From Petrosia ficiformis (taxonomy: Eukaryota > Porifera > Demospongiae > Haplosclerida > Petrosiidae), in the NCBI GenBank assembly GCA_947044365.1, contig OX345641.1, positions 4,558,460-4,622,459 on the forward strand: DNA of 64,000 nucleotides, written 5' to 3'. The notes beneath the pieces are model-generated. The model saw only the letters and a program-made list of their open reading frames with translations. It did not search any database and had not been told where the DNA came from. Positions 22,816 to 32,263 of this stretch are shown piece by piece. The stretch's first letter is position 1; each line of letters starts with the position of its first letter. The position numbers were made by a program, and so were the translations under genes.

Positions 22816-22989
22816 GTCTTTTGCACAGTTGACTATCACCTTATTAAAGTGTAGCTCCCATCATAGTATATAACTTAATAAAGTCAGGTAGTGTATTATA
22901 ATTACAAACCAAGTCTAGTTGGTGTACATGTACATGTATATAACAGTATACTACCAGCTGGTGTTTATGTGTTAGGAATCAATCGATAT

Positions 22990-23335
22990 TGAAAATTCTT
23001 CTGATTATCAATTGTAAGTCTGGTGATAATAATTATTTTGCTAATTACTCCGAAAGCATTTGACAGCAAATAATGTAAAATAATATTATTACAAGAAGCC
23101 TATGGACGAAATACAGTCTGGAACAGTCCTTTCTACTCAAATAGAACGTTGGTTAATAATGTACGTCCCTTTTAAGTAAAAAAGATGTTTCACACCTGGA
23201 CCAAGAATTAGAAGCAGCTGTTGCAGACCATCTTTTACCCATAGAGCGTGGCGGTCTGGGGATGAGACTAGTTCATTAATGGTTTTGTGTTTTGCAAAAT
23301 TAAGTAGAATTGCCATATTTTTGAGAGTCATGAAA
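22990..23335 (+). pseudogene. Retroelement relic with reverse-transcriptase-like C-terminal trace (copy 2 of 4)
   Basis: At 23197-23277 one frame reads AAVADHLLPIERGGLGMRLV. The LP-x5-GGLGMR ending resembles the segment after the catalytic core in LINE-type reverse transcriptases. Only this short stretch is open and no catalytic motif is present. The same DNA is seen with more damage at 19660, 24860 and 27820. Confidence 0.4.
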
Positions 23336-23683
23336 TTCTATGTACAATGTATTATATCATCGTTTACCTATTTGTCAATTAGATGTGTTCTTAGAAATCT
23401 TTAGATGTAATTGTATATTTGCTAGACCCTTTTCTACAGTAGCATGTACATATCTGTGTTATTATAACTAAAATTATGAAATCATGACTTTAGGAAAGAT
23501 AAGAACAGATAATAATAAATTAAATTGATGTATTCAATATCTACATGTAAGAATCTCATAATTAATGATTGCTTTTCTTGTGTATCAAAACTAGATTGTT
23601 TCATTTGCAAAACAGCTAATTAAAAGACTGTTACATGAGAGACTAAAATATGCATGATTGAGTGAACACCCACCATTAACAAC

Positions 23684-23842
23684 CACAAAATGAGATTCAT
23701 GAGAAATTATCATAAAATATTGTAAACCCACAATGATGAAAAGCAAAGCTGTGTATATAAGGGGAAAGCTGATCACATCAAATTTGCATATTGATCGAAA
23801 TACATAAATTGCATTGTAAATTTTTGAGGGGAGTAAGCTCCC
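23684..23842 (+). repeat. Cassette repeat, copy 8
   Basis: Left block 23684-23770 ends GTATATAAGGGGAAAGCT. Middle segment 23771-23817 is unique. Right block AAATTTTTGAGG and hairpin GGGAG-TAAG-CTCCC at 23829-23842. The STPR element is inserted 14 bases further on. Confidence 0.8.
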
Positions 23843-23855
23843 TATTGAATTAATT

Positions 23856-24700
23856 GGGGCGAGCCTGAGCGAGCCCCACACTAGTCGTATAGATACGACT
23901 TCTTACCGTTAAAACTCTTATAATACATGCAATGAAAATAATTTTTTAAAAATTATCTGTACACACGTGTTCAAAATGGCTGATTTGATTTCAACTAAAA
24001 TAAGAGCGAAGAGAACACGACAAGAAGAAACTCCTGAACAGCGCCAAGAGCGACTGAAAAAACGCAGGATCTCAGATAGACCGCGTAGAGAATCAGAAAC
24101 CCCTGAAAAACGTCGTGCTAGGCTTGACCGTCAAAAGGCCTATCGTGAACGAAGAAAACCTTCTGAAACTGACGACCAGAGAGCAGTCAGACTAGCTCAG
24201 CTAAGTCATAATCAGCAACAAAAACTATCTACTGAAACTGACGACCAGAGAGCAGTCAGACTAGCTCAGCTAAGTCATAATCAGCAACAAAGACTATCTA
24301 CTGAAAGTGACGCCCAGAGAGCTGCTAGACTAGCTGACCTAAGTCACAATCAGCGACAAAGACTGTCTACTGAAAGTGATGACCAGAGAGCTGCCAGACT
24401 AGCTCAGCTAAGTCATAATCGGCAGGAAAGAATGTCTTTAGAAACACCAGAAGAAAGACAACATAGACTGCAGCTCAACAGAGACGGACGCCAACAAACA
24501 AGACAATTGTGTACACAAAGTCAGAAGATAGAAAAATACCATGCTGATTTGGCGAATCTGAGTTCATCTTCTGCATGTTGTACTTGCCACGAACTTGACT
24601 TCGATTTCCCGACTTCCCGTGCAACTAAACGTGTATGTAGCAATGCGCATGCGTATAAACTCGTGAAGGCTCGCCCCCACAATGTATCTACATTCGTCTA
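23856..24700 (+). mobile_element. Putative mobile element carrying an STPR ORF
   Basis: The surrounding repeat is seen without this segment at 27540-27600, so 23856-24700 looks like an insertion, with TAAT-like bases on either side. GGGGCGAGCC near the left end (23856-23865) is matched inverted by GGCTCGCCCC at 24668-24677. Subterminal palindromes are present, such as TCGTATAGATACGA at 23884-23897. Superfamily unknown; no transposase inside. Confidence 0.6.
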
Positions 24701-24701
24701 G
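23967..24701 (+). CDS. STPR (23-residue repeat) protein
   Basis: Intact ORF of 244 residues. About seven tandem 23-residue repeats run from about residue 20 to 180, with the pattern ES/TDDQRAxRLAxLSHNxxQ and a highly basic, helical character. STPR repeats are known from the DNA-binding silkworm factor FMBP-1, so DNA binding is a reasonable inference. Repeats three to six are close to each other, indicating recent tandem expansion; the outer ones have diverged. A short cysteine-containing tail follows (ACCTCHELDFDF). The ORF almost fills the inserted element and ends at its right border. The alternative start at M4 (MADLIST) is equally possible. Whether it is expressed is unknown. Confidence 0.75.
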   Translation: MFKMADLISTKIRAKRTRQEETPEQRQERLKKRRISDRPRRESETPEKRRARLDRQKAYRERRKPSETDDQRAVRLAQLSHNQQQKLSTETDDQRAVRLAQLSHNQQQRLSTESDAQRAARLADLSHNQRQRLSTESDDQRAARLAQLSHNRQERMSLETPEERQHRLQLNRDGRQQTRQLCTQSQKIEKYHADLANLSSSSACCTCHELDFDFPTSRATKRVCSNAHAYKLVKARPHNVSTFV

Positions 24702-24859
24702 TAATAAAAACTAGTGGGGGTTTATTTATGCATGAGTATAGTATAGAATGGACCATAGGGTGTACTGAAGTACATGTGACTGAAAGTGTGTCAATTAACA
24801 TTATACCATATGATCAACAAACTGTATATGTTCAGGGTACTAATTAATTATAAGTAGGA

Positions 24860-25230
24860 TTAATCATTCAATTCTTCTTATAATCAATTGTAAGTCTGGT
24901 GGTAATTATTCCAAAACCAATTGACAGCAAATAATGTATTGTACAATAATATTAGGAAAACACATTTCACGCTTGTACAAAGATTTTGAAGCAACTGTTG
25001 AAGACCATCTTTTGCCTATAGAGTGTAGTGGTCTGGGGATCTGGGGATAAAACTAGTTTATAAGGGCTGTGTGTTTTGCAGAATTAAGTAGAATTGCCAT
25101 ATTTTTGAGATGTAATATCTCCCTAAGCTCACTAGTCACTAGATGATGAAATTCTATAATTTACTATGTATTAAATCATCATTAATGTATTTGTCAATTA
25201 GATTAGAAACCTTTAGATGTATATCTAATG
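24860..25230 (+). repeat. Retroelement relic repeat, copy 3 of 4
   Basis: Same order of blocks as at 19660 and 22990 ('GAAGACCATCTTTTGCC', 'GGTCTGGGGAT', 'AATTAAGTAGAATTGCCATA'). Its hairpin-like GAGAT...ATCTC at about 25107-25121 occupies the position of the GGGAG/CTCCC stem in cassette repeats. Confidence 0.5.
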
Positions 25231-25258
25231 AAAAGACTGTCCATGATAATTGAGTGAA

Positions 25259-25420
25259 CACCCACAAAATGAGATTCATGAGAATATACAGGAAGTTATC
25301 ATAAAATATTGTAAACCCACAATAATGAGTAGCAAAGTTGTATATATAAGGTGAAAGCTGGCTGAATAAAAATCATAGTAGTAGTTCTAGTTTCTAAATT
25401 TTTGAGGGGAGTAATATCCC
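25259..25420 (+). repeat. Cassette repeat, copy 9
   Basis: Left block 25259-25359 ends TATATATAAGGTGAAAGCT. Middle segment 25360-25395 is short; part of it (AATAAAAATCATAG) recurs at 22470 and 27450. Right block AAATTTTTGAGG, and GGGAGTAATATCCC at 25407-25420 keeps a GGGA/TCCC stem. Confidence 0.75.
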
Positions 25421-25820
25421 AAATTTTATTAATAATTAAGCTAGTAGTTTACACAAGCATGACTGGAGGAGGAGTATACGGTGTACCAAATGTGTGACTG
25501 AAAGTGTGTGAAAATTATTAATTATTCAGGTTATACCATACATGTATATGATCAATGAACTATGTATGCTCAGAGTATTGATTTTAGTATTCACAAATAT
25601 TGCAGACTATTGAATAATATATCTAAAAAAATGGTGTCCAAAACTGTTATTAATTAGATTTATGAATGGTTCTTAGGCTTTTTAAAAAGTCTGCAATGCA
25701 TTCTAAACATTTAATGGCTTCCTATACAAAAGTGGCTGAGCAGTGACTCTTAGGATTTCTTAGGCTTTCAATTCTAATAATGTTGTCATGTGATCTTTAT
25801 ATATATATATATATATATAT

Positions 25821-26731
25821 TACAAACTACAGTAATAGTACTGCTATACAATATAATGAACTTATTATTTATTATGAGTTCATATCAATTATCATAGAGA
25901 ATAAATAATTATAATGGAATGAATAATTTTAGTCTACTAAATTGCATAGTCTTGTTCTTGTGATTAATGATAATTACAATGCACTATTATGTATAGTGAA
26001 GGGGAGATACAAAGTACATGTAAATTGATACTGATTTTGTTATTTTAGGAAATTTTGGATTGTATAATGGTTAATAGTGACCACAAAGCAATCATAAGGA
26101 TACGTTTTTCTATAATTACTCCTTAAATTGGTACACAGTATCATGTATATTGATCAAAATATTACATGTACAAATTGTACATTACAAATATACTTGATTC
26201 AGTTGATTGCCATACTATACCATATAGCAAGCTGTGGGGGCAAGAGGATATTCCTCTCCTCTAGATTTTAGACCAATCAACATCTCATCTACAAGCCTTC
26301 TGGGGCACCAGAAGCAACCTCACATTTTGAAAACTTACTTAGGGATTACATCCTCAACAATTCCAAGGAGCAGTGTGTTTTGCATGATTGATTCTTTCTC
26401 CTCCCAAACAAAAAAGTCCCGTATCAAACCGTGCTACAATTTTACACGTTTTCCTTTTGTATCAAAATTCCTCGGCTTAGTAATAATGAAGTTACTGTAT
26501 AAGATGGAATTGATATCAACAAGTATATAATATATTTGATCTCTACAGGATCAGCCTGCTGTGCACAGAGCAAATGAAATTCAGTATCTAAGTTTGCCTT
26601 CATGTTTGTGTAGCATATGTCATAACAAACCACAAAATGAGATTCATAAGATTGTACAGGAAGTTATCATAACATATTGTAAACCCACAATGATGTGGAC
26701 TAAAGCTGTGTATATAAGTGGAAAGATTTTG
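25821..26731 (+). repeat. 910-bp duplicated unit, copy B
   Basis: Partner of 21286-22195. Visible differences are few (for example GGGTTAATAG versus TGGTTAATAG, and CTTGGGG versus CTTAGGG). It begins right after a TA microsatellite and ends at the TATATAAG of cassette copy 10. Confidence 0.88.
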
Positions 26732-26795
26732 TTGATTAATTGTATAAATTGCAATTTTCTCAAACTGGAAATTTTTGAAAGGGAGCAAATCTCCC
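26633..26795 (+). repeat. Cassette repeat, copy 10
   Basis: Left block as in copy 7. Middle segment about 26735-26768 is unrelated to that of copy 7. Right block GGAAATTTTTGAAA and hairpin GGGAGCAAATCTCCC at 26781-26795. Confidence 0.8.
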
Positions 26796-26994
26796 CTAGT
26801 ATGTTGATAATTAGGCAAAAAATTTTTTAAAGTATATTAAGTAATTATGGAATAACAGGGATATAAATTAATGCCTTATCGTCTAACTACATGGTATGTA
26901 CCTTAAGGTAACTTTTTTAAACAGGTTCTAAATTTTGCGAATGTTTGTGGTTTTGCATAATACATTAAATTAAATACCAGTTATAATGAATGCA

Positions 26995-27418
26995 CTAAAG
27001 TGCAAAACCCTCGCGACATCAATTCTGTACAATGCACGATACAATCAAAACAATAGCACCAGATACGCAAAACTGTCTTATAAGAAATAAGCAACTATCC
27101 TCCACGCAGTAACAACGAAACAAAACAGTATACATGCACAAACAATGACATTATGACTAGCCCCAGACATGCATGCTTGCTATTTACACCGACGCACATG
27201 CGCAACATACAGAATGAGCGAAAATGGCGACTGAGAAAAGTCTATCGATTCCACGAAAGCTGAAGATTGTCATTTCATTTGTCGACGAGATTATCACAAA
27301 TCGTTTGAATGTCGGAATTATCAGACTCTAGCGTTTGGAAAGCAGGGTCGATGAACCAGTAACACCAGGTATTTGCAAAGATTACGTGGTAACACACACA
27401 CAGACACACATTAGTGGA
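26995..27418 (+). other. CpG-richer insert with a short ORF and possible splice donor
   Basis: Compared with the copy at 22440-22470, about 425 bp are extra here. The left edge carries GCACTAAAGTGC and CCTCGCGAC. A start in good context, AAAATGGCGACTGAG, opens a 35-codon frame (27224-27331). It resembles a first exon and promoter, with CAG|GTATTT near 27365. Parent gene not identified. Confidence 0.35.
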
Positions 27419-27419
27419 A

Positions 27420-27553
27420 AATAATTGTTATGAATATCATTAACTGAGCAATAAAAATCATAGTTCTTCATCACCACTGTCTGATTCCAGGGGAAGGGGA
27501 AGGCTTTACTTGTTACTGTTGCAAATGTTTGAGGGGAGTAAGCTCCCTATTCA
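27420..27553. repeat. HIRAN-element 3' end joined to a cassette-repeat right block
   Basis: 27420-27490 repeats 22455-22530 (3' end of the HIRAN-like ORF, minus strand). It passes into 'AAATGTTTGAGGGGAGTAAG' with hairpin GGGAG-TAAG-CTCCC at 27540-27553, without a left block in front. Past the hairpin this is the 'empty' version of the STPR insertion site. Confidence 0.6.
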
Positions 27554-27819
27554 AGTAATAATGAAATAGTGGGATTCATTTCTGCATGAGTATGATATGG
27601 AGGGGACCCCTAGGGTGTACTGAAGGTGTGACTGAAAGTGTGTCAATTAATTACTCAGGGTTTCCGCATTGTACCATATGATCAACAAACTGTATATGTT
27701 CAGGGTACTAATTAAAGTATTACAATTACATGTACAAACCAAGTCTTAGTTGGTGTATATAACAGTATACTACCAGCTGGTGTTTAGAAGTTTATGTGTT
27801 ATAAGTAGGACTGGAATGA

Positions 27820-28200
27820 TTAATCAATTAATCAATTAATTCTTCTCATTATCAATTGTAAGTCTGGTGGTAATTATTATGCTAATTATTCCAAAAGCAT
27901 TTGGCAGCAAATAATGTATTGTTCAATAATATTAGGTAAAGACCTTTCACACTTGTACCAAGATTTGACCTGCTGTTGCAGACCATCTTTTGCTTAAGAG
28001 TGTGGCGGTCTGGAGATCTGGGGATGAGACTAGTTTATAAGGGCTGTGTGTTTTGTGAAATTAAGTAGAATTGCCATATTTTAGAGAGGTAATATCTCCC
28101 TTAGCTCACTAGTCACTAGATGATGAAATTCTATAATTTACTATGTATTAAATCATCATTTACCTATTTGTCAATTAGATGTGTTCCTGGAAAGCTTTAA
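27820..28200 (+). repeat. Retroelement relic repeat, copy 4 of 4
   Basis: Blocks as in the 19660 copy, including 'ACTAGATGATGAAATTCTAT' and 'CTATTTGTCAATTAGATGTG'. All frames are broken. A cassette-type right block (TTTTGAATGAGAGTAAACCT) follows at about 28390-28412. Confidence 0.5.
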
Positions 28201-28639
28201 ATGTAATAATTATTGTATATTTGCTAGACCCTCTTCTACAATAGCATGTACACGTATATGTACATGCATGTATCTGTGTAATTATAACTAGAAACCATGA
28301 CTTTAAGAAGATTATTATTGGATAATACATTGATAGGAGGTTAATATTGATAATCCATAATGGTGATTGATGTTTCAAAATGTGGAATTGTTTTGAATGA
28401 GAGTAAACCTCCCTAATTTCATTACTAATTAAAGAAAGGGGTCAAAGGACATTATAGTCTATGTAGTTTAGAATGCTTTACTTTTAATAGTGTAATATAT
28501 AGCAGAATTATGAATAAATGTTTCCACAATAATACTGATCAATCTTACATGTACCAAGTGATATGGCAGGATAGCAAGTCATAACCACACCCACTGACCA
28601 CACCTATTGTTTACACCATAATAATATAATTATTATAGT

Positions 28640-29412
28640 ATATATTATCACTGCTGTTTCTAAAGTCTCTAATTCATTATAGCTATTAAATTTTCTAAGC
28701 CATTATAGCTATTTTCCAACTCTATGGCTAGTTTTAAGCCATTGTGGCTATTTTCTAAGCCATTGTGGTTTTTGCGTGGCTGTACATGTGTTGTGCTATG
28801 TTTTTTTTCTCTGTGTTAGCTCACTGACCACAAGACTTTCCATGTGTAAAAATGTTCCAATCTCTTTATAAATGCCTAGAGATCTCTCTGTAGGAGGGGG
28901 AGGGATGTTCAGCTATAACAAGTGTAAAATCTGGATTGTTATATTACATGTACTGTACATGTAGTACTCACATACATTTTGTACTACACAGTATACATGT
29001 ATGTACTGATAAAAATGTGTCATAGACACATTAATAAACCATTTGTCTGAATTGTAGTGGAAGGTGTGATGAGTGATGTCCAAGATTGCCATCAAAGACT
29101 AAGATCACTTTGATACTGATTGAACCCTATAACCACAAGGGAACCCTAACCCTACCCTAACTCTACCCTAAGGGAACCACATAATAATATTCATGAGATT
29201 TTGATGGCAATGTTGGACATACAAAATGATAATGAGTTGATAAGTTGTGTTTCTGTATAGTTTTTTACTCCCAGTAATCGATCTTATAAAAGCTGTCAAA
29301 GTGTAGCCATGAGCAGGGGTGTGGAAACATGGAGTCTACTGCCATACATTTTGACCAATTTTCACCACTCTTGTCCTGCATCCTATATTTCATTGTATAT
29401 AGATCAATGCAG
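28640..29412. other. Unassigned intron sequence with minor tandem and telomere-like words
   Basis: A 'CTAAGCCATT.TAGCTATTTT' repeat occupies 28675-28775. A short run of CCCTAA-like units, with CCCTACCCTAA variants, lies at 29142-29171. Nothing coding recognised. Confidence 0.4.
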
Positions 29413-29560
29413 AGTTTTGAAGCATGGGCCAAATTGGCTCAACATTGGTTAGTGTGTTCGCCATTGAGAATAACTTTTTGAGCCAATTAACAAAGAGTTA
29501 ATGGTGATAAGGATAATTAACTGTTGCATCTGGCCCAAAGAGAGAATTGTGCTGAATGAG
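29413..29560 (-). mobile_element. MITE family 2 fragment, minus orientation
   Basis: Matches 15548-15775 in reverse: 'GAAGCATGGGCCAAATTGGC', 'GAGCCAATTAAC', 'CCCAAAGAGAGAA'. One end is missing. Confidence 0.6.
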
Positions 29561-29970
29561 TAATTGAGTATACATTGTACATGTATCTTATTATCTATAA
29601 AATAGTACATATATAATGCAGTTAGTGTACTACAAAGTTCTATTTGAGTAAATGATAATATTATACATAAAATTCCCAATTTCATTAATAACTACATGTA
29701 CATATGAGCAAGAAAGGACTCCATGTTTTCCAAGGGGTTCAATATATGTTTATATATATATACACACATAGATATTATAATAGTTATATTATATATTTTG
29801 TTTGTACTATTTCTGTTTGGCTATTTAGCCAATAATATTCTTTATCTACATGTAAGAATCTCATAATTAATGATTGCTTTTCTTGTGTATCAAAACTGGA
29901 TTGTACAAAACAGCTAATTAGTTACATGAGAGATTAAAATATACATGATTAAGTGACCACCCACCATTAA

Positions 29971-30143
29971 CAACCACAAAATGAGATTCATGAGAATTTA
30001 GAGGAAGTCATCATAAAATATTGTAAACCCACAATGATGAGAAGCAAAGCTGTGTATATAAGGTGAAAGCTGGCTAGGTAAATTTAAAAACTGTGAAGTT
30101 CTATTTTAGTCATCTTATAAATTTTTGAGGGGAGTAAGCTCCC
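29971..30143 (+). repeat. Cassette repeat, copy 11
   Basis: Left block 29971-30070 ends GTATATAAGGTGAAAGCT. Middle segment 30071-30118 is unique. Right block AAATTTTTGAGG and hairpin GGGAG-TAAG-CTCCC at 30130-30143, then 'AATTTTATTAATAATTAAGC' as in copy 9. Confidence 0.8.
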
Positions 30144-30689
30144 GAATTTTATTAATAATTAAGCTAGTAGTACTACACAAGCATGATGGGAGGAAATGTG
30201 ACTGAAAGTGTCAAAATTATTAATTATTCAGTAAATGCTATGCTCAGAGTATTAATTGTAGTATTCACAAAATAGTTTATTGAATAATTAAGTGATGAAT
30301 AAAAGAATGGTGTCCAAAATTGTTATCAAATATATTTAATTGATTGGTTCTTGGGCTTTCAAGAAAGCCTTCAATGTAAGGAGGGTCAATAAAATAATAA
30401 ACTATATTAATACATGTAGTACTAATGTAATGCACAAACTTTGTAATATATTATATCATGTATTATTACATTGTAAATAACTATGAAGGAATGTGTTTGT
30501 AATTAGAACAAGGGCAATAAATGAATAATCATTTCACATGAAGTGGCCATTTAAGAGATTACAAACCCACAACAATGAACATAAGGGCTACTTGATGAAG
30601 GCATTGCACTCCCAAATTTCACTTTAAATTGAGCTAGAGGTTGGCGATACTAAGAATTTCCACATGAGTATCGAGTAATGAGTATTAAT

Positions 30690-31130
30690 TACTTGATATT
30701 TGATACACTACTGAGTACTGAGTATTACTTGATACAGTACTGAGTATTGAGTATTACTTGATACAGTACTGAGTACTGAGTATTACTTGATACAGTACTG
30801 AGTACTGAGTATTACTTGATATAGTACTGAGTATTGAGTATTACTTGATATAGTACTGAGTATTGAGTATTACTTGATACAGTACTGAGTACTGAGTATT
30901 ACTTGATACAGTACTGAGTACTGAGTATTACTTGATATAGTACTGAGTATTGAGTATTACTTGATACAGTACTGAGTACTGAGTATTACTTGATACAGTA
31001 CTAAGTACTGAGTATTACTTGATATAGTACTGAGTATTGAGTATTACTTGAAATAGTACTGAGTACTGAGTATTACTTGATATAGTAGTGAGTACTGAGT
31101 ATTACTTGATATAGTACTGAGTATTGAACA
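30690..31130. repeat. 29-bp tandem minisatellite
   Basis: About 14-15 head-to-tail copies of a 29-base unit built from GAGTACTGAG, TATTACTTGA and TACAGTACT. Main variants are C/T changes in GATACAGT/GATATAGT and GTACTGAG/GTATTGAG. No spacers, so not a CRISPR-type array. Confidence 0.9.
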
Positions 31131-31139
31131 ATATGAATA

Positions 31140-32263
31140 CACAGTACTTGTGGATATTTCATGTACAAAATGTTTGAAGGGGTTAAACTCCCCCAACTCA
31201 CTAATAATCATAAATGAAAGGCAATACTAACCAATTTTGTTATTGATACAATACTGATATTTCAGGTCTAGTGTCGAATAGTATTGTTTTAGTTAACTAT
31301 AACTCTAACTAAAACCCCTTTTAGTAAGGCATTAAGACTTTTACTTGATTATACTGTAACTAAATTTCCAACAATTATATATGAAAAATGGCCAATGGGC
31401 ACTGAACTATAATTTACATAAATGTTCAATAAATAGTTATACTATAACTAAAAGTAGTCATTTTTGTCTAACTAAAGTAACACCAGTGTCAAATATATTG
31501 AGAGTCAATACAACAATCAATAAGAAATGTGATTATATTTAAGCGAAACGGAAATCACACAATAACTTATATAATTTAAATTATATATTACTCATAATAT
31601 CAGTATAGTAACAACTAGACTAAAGTCTCAGGGAACAATGATGTTCAAAGTACAGTGAATGTGATGCAGACGAGACTAGACATTAAAATTTGACATTAAT
31701 TTTAATTTTTAAAAATGATCATTAAAAATTTACTAGTTTAGTCAATATTGATATTACACCATGTAAAATTTTGACACCAATATTATTATATCTGTACTTC
31801 AAAATATATTTGATACATCACTAATAATTAAATGCATGATTATCGGACTATAATATATATATAGATAGTAAAGTAGTAAGTAAATATTCTAACACACATA
31901 CAAAAAAAATACAATGTCCTTTTTACTTGTGAAATTGGGAGGTTTATTTTAAACGTTAAGAAAATGGAGAAAGCAGATAAAGATTTAATTTAACGTTTCA
32001 GTACATTCTATGTGTGTGGGGTATTATGATGTACTGAAAATTTAAGTGTAGATATTTGTGTAACCTCTGACAATTTTTTATGTTCACATTATCTTATTAA
32101 GGTATAAATATATTTTTTGTACAATGTATTATTATTATTATTATTGTATACTAAGTTTAAACAATGTAGAATATAATTATAATAATGATATCTGTCAACA
32201 TATAATATAGAATATAGAATATATCAGTAATAGTTCCACTGGGTGCTAATTGATGACCTCCAT
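31140..32263. other. Unassigned AT-rich sequence 3' of the cyclin gene
   Basis: Contains one orphan cassette-type right block (TGTTTGAAGGGGTTAAACTC, 31168-31190), several TAACTA/ACTAAA words and an ATT trinucleotide run near 32130. No gene seen. Confidence 0.4.

Noticed and set aside
21698..26530. Pair of identical 98-codon ORFs (21698-21994 and 26234-26530)
   Set aside because: Identical because the 910-bp repeat is duplicated. The sequence lacks any domain and the third, older copy has no such frame.
12528..30143. CRISPR-like interpretation of conserved blocks with unique segments
   Set aside because: Copies are dispersed over kilobases in both orientations, blocks are long and dissimilar left and right, there are no cas genes, and the genome is eukaryotic.
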